Of a stretch of DNA of 64,000 bases, positions 63,573 through 64,000 are shown one piece after another. The translations under genes and the position numbers were made by a program. The notes beneath the pieces are model-generated. The model made no database searches. It was not told the origin of the DNA and worked only from the letters and a program-made list of their open reading frames with translations. This stretch comes from Sphingopyxis solisilvae. GTDB taxonomy: Bacteria; Pseudomonadota; Alphaproteobacteria; Sphingomonadales; Sphingomonadaceae. Positions within the stretch are counted from its first letter, which is position 1. Each line of letters starts with the position of its first letter. The stretch lies in the NCBI RefSeq assembly GCF_015475875.1, contig NZ_JADKYM010000003.1, forward strand, positions 26,633-90,632. The letters run 5' to 3'.

Positions 63573-64000
63573 ATGGAATGGCAGATGCCTCGCGTTTCGG
63601 TTGTTGTCCCAGTGTATAATGCCGAGAAGTATATCGGCGAGACGTTGCGCTCGATCAGCAGCCAAACCTTTGCCGATTTCGATGTCCACGTCGTCGACGA
63701 TTGTTCGACGGACGGCTCCGCCGAGATCGTCCAGGCTTTTTGCGCCGCGGACGGTCGGTTTTCTTACCATCGTTCGCCAAGCAACTTCGGCGGCCCCGCG
63801 GGGCCGCGAAACCTGGGGATCGAGAAGTCGTCCGGCGAATATGTCGCCTTCTGCGATGCTGACGATGTGTGGGTGGCCCACAAGCTGGAGACACAACTGG
63901 CCGTCGCCGACGAAACGGGAGCCGATGTCGTGTCGGCTATCGTCAGAGATTTTCACGACGGCGAGGAACGCGAACCCGTCGCGGCGCCTTCGGGCGCAGT
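63573..64000 (+). CDS. Glycosyltransferase family 2, N-terminal part (runs off the window)
   Basis: 142 codons are visible, with the gene open at the window edge. VSVVVPVYNAEKYIGETLRS (residues ~8-27) is the GT2 nucleotide-sugar fold, VVDDCSTDGS follows near 42, and CDADDVW near 97 is the metal-binding D-x-D region. It would transfer one sugar to the growing lipid-linked repeat unit. The ATG at 63573 lies 44 bases after the TPR-like gene; no strong Shine-Dalgarno is seen. Confidence 0.92.
   Translation, partial: MEWQMPRVSVVVPVYNAEKYIGETLRSISSQTFADFDVHVVDDCSTDGSAEIVQAFCAADGRFSYHRSPSNFGGPAGPRNLGIEKSSGEYVAFCDADDVWVAHKLETQLAVADETGADVVSAIVRDFHDGEEREPVAAPSGA

Noticed and set aside
63560-63600. Stretch GGCCGTAGCTTAATGG resembling the 5' part of a tRNA
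   Set aside because: No acceptor, anticodon or T-arm can be completed; it is the leader and start of the GT2 gene.

Overview
The window looks like chromosomal DNA of a high-GC alphaproteobacterium of the order Sphingomonadales, probably a Sphingopyxis-like member of the Sphingomonadaceae. Reasons: TonB-dependent receptors with the typical sphingomonad plug, a PhaR-type PHA regulator, a ybgF-tilS-ftsH block, acyl-CoA dehydrogenase-rich catabolic clusters, and the short dispersed palindromes common in these genomes. The genus is inference; no rRNA is present. Coding density is high, and almost every real gene is shadowed by long spurious frames caused by the GC bias.

Layout. (1) 1-4.6 kb: two TonB-dependent receptors in tandem on the minus strand. 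Their first ~205 codons are nearly identical, and both promoter regions carry the palindrome GTACTAGTAC. (2) 4.9-12.6 kb: mostly housekeeping and small genes on the plus strand: PhaR, a eukaryote/archaeal-type prolyl-tRNA synthetase, a GNAT acetyltransferase, two small DUF proteins and RNase R; then an XRE/MmyB-like regulator divergent from a small membrane protein, and a universal stress protein. (3) 12.8-18.4 kb: E2 and E3 of the pyruvate dehydrogenase complex, separated by a small AT-richer gene, then a PAP2 phosphatase and a secreted amidohydrolase. (4) 18.5-31.6 kb: an acyl-CoA catabolism region with a crotonase, five acyl-CoA dehydrogenases, a CaiB/BaiF CoA-transferase, a thiolase, an SDR and a nitronate monooxygenase. 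Two promoters here share a TTGACGT-AA-ACGTCAA operator, but no obvious cognate regulator is in the window. (5) 31.7-35.0 kb: a hydrolase-like/flavin reductase fusion, tRNA-Ser(GGA), a periplasmic cyclophilin, small proteins and tRNA-Thr(GGT). (6) 35.0-44.2 kb: a LysR regulator divergent from a bacterial CDC48/p97-like AAA ATPase, an MFS transporter, a PmtA-like methyltransferase convergent with a PLD-family (cardiolipin synthase-like) enzyme, RpoZ, and three poorly characterised genes. (7) 44.2-51.1 kb: envelope and proteostasis genes ftsH, tilS, ybgF/cpoB, a RodZ-like protein, hslU and hslV. (8) 51.2-64 kb: a polysaccharide locus. manA, wecC and wecB run on the minus strand. A phosphoesterase, a WbpM/CapD-type nucleotide-sugar dehydratase, an O-antigen ligase/polymerase, a Wza-like lipoprotein, a Wzc-like tyrosine autokinase, a TPR-like protein and the start of a GT2 glycosyltransferase run on the plus strand and out of the window.

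Repeats: at least eight intergenic or intragenic palindromic elements were found. One lies in frame inside the interdomain linker of the PDH E2 subunit, and a half-copy forms the leader of a DUF1905 gene. No IS element, prophage, integrase, CRISPR array or restriction system was recognised. The most interesting signals are the duplicated receptor ends, the in-frame repeat in E2, the shared acyl-CoA-dehydrogenase operators, the pseudo-hydrolase/flavin reductase fusion, and the CDC48-like ATPase with its divergent LysR gene.
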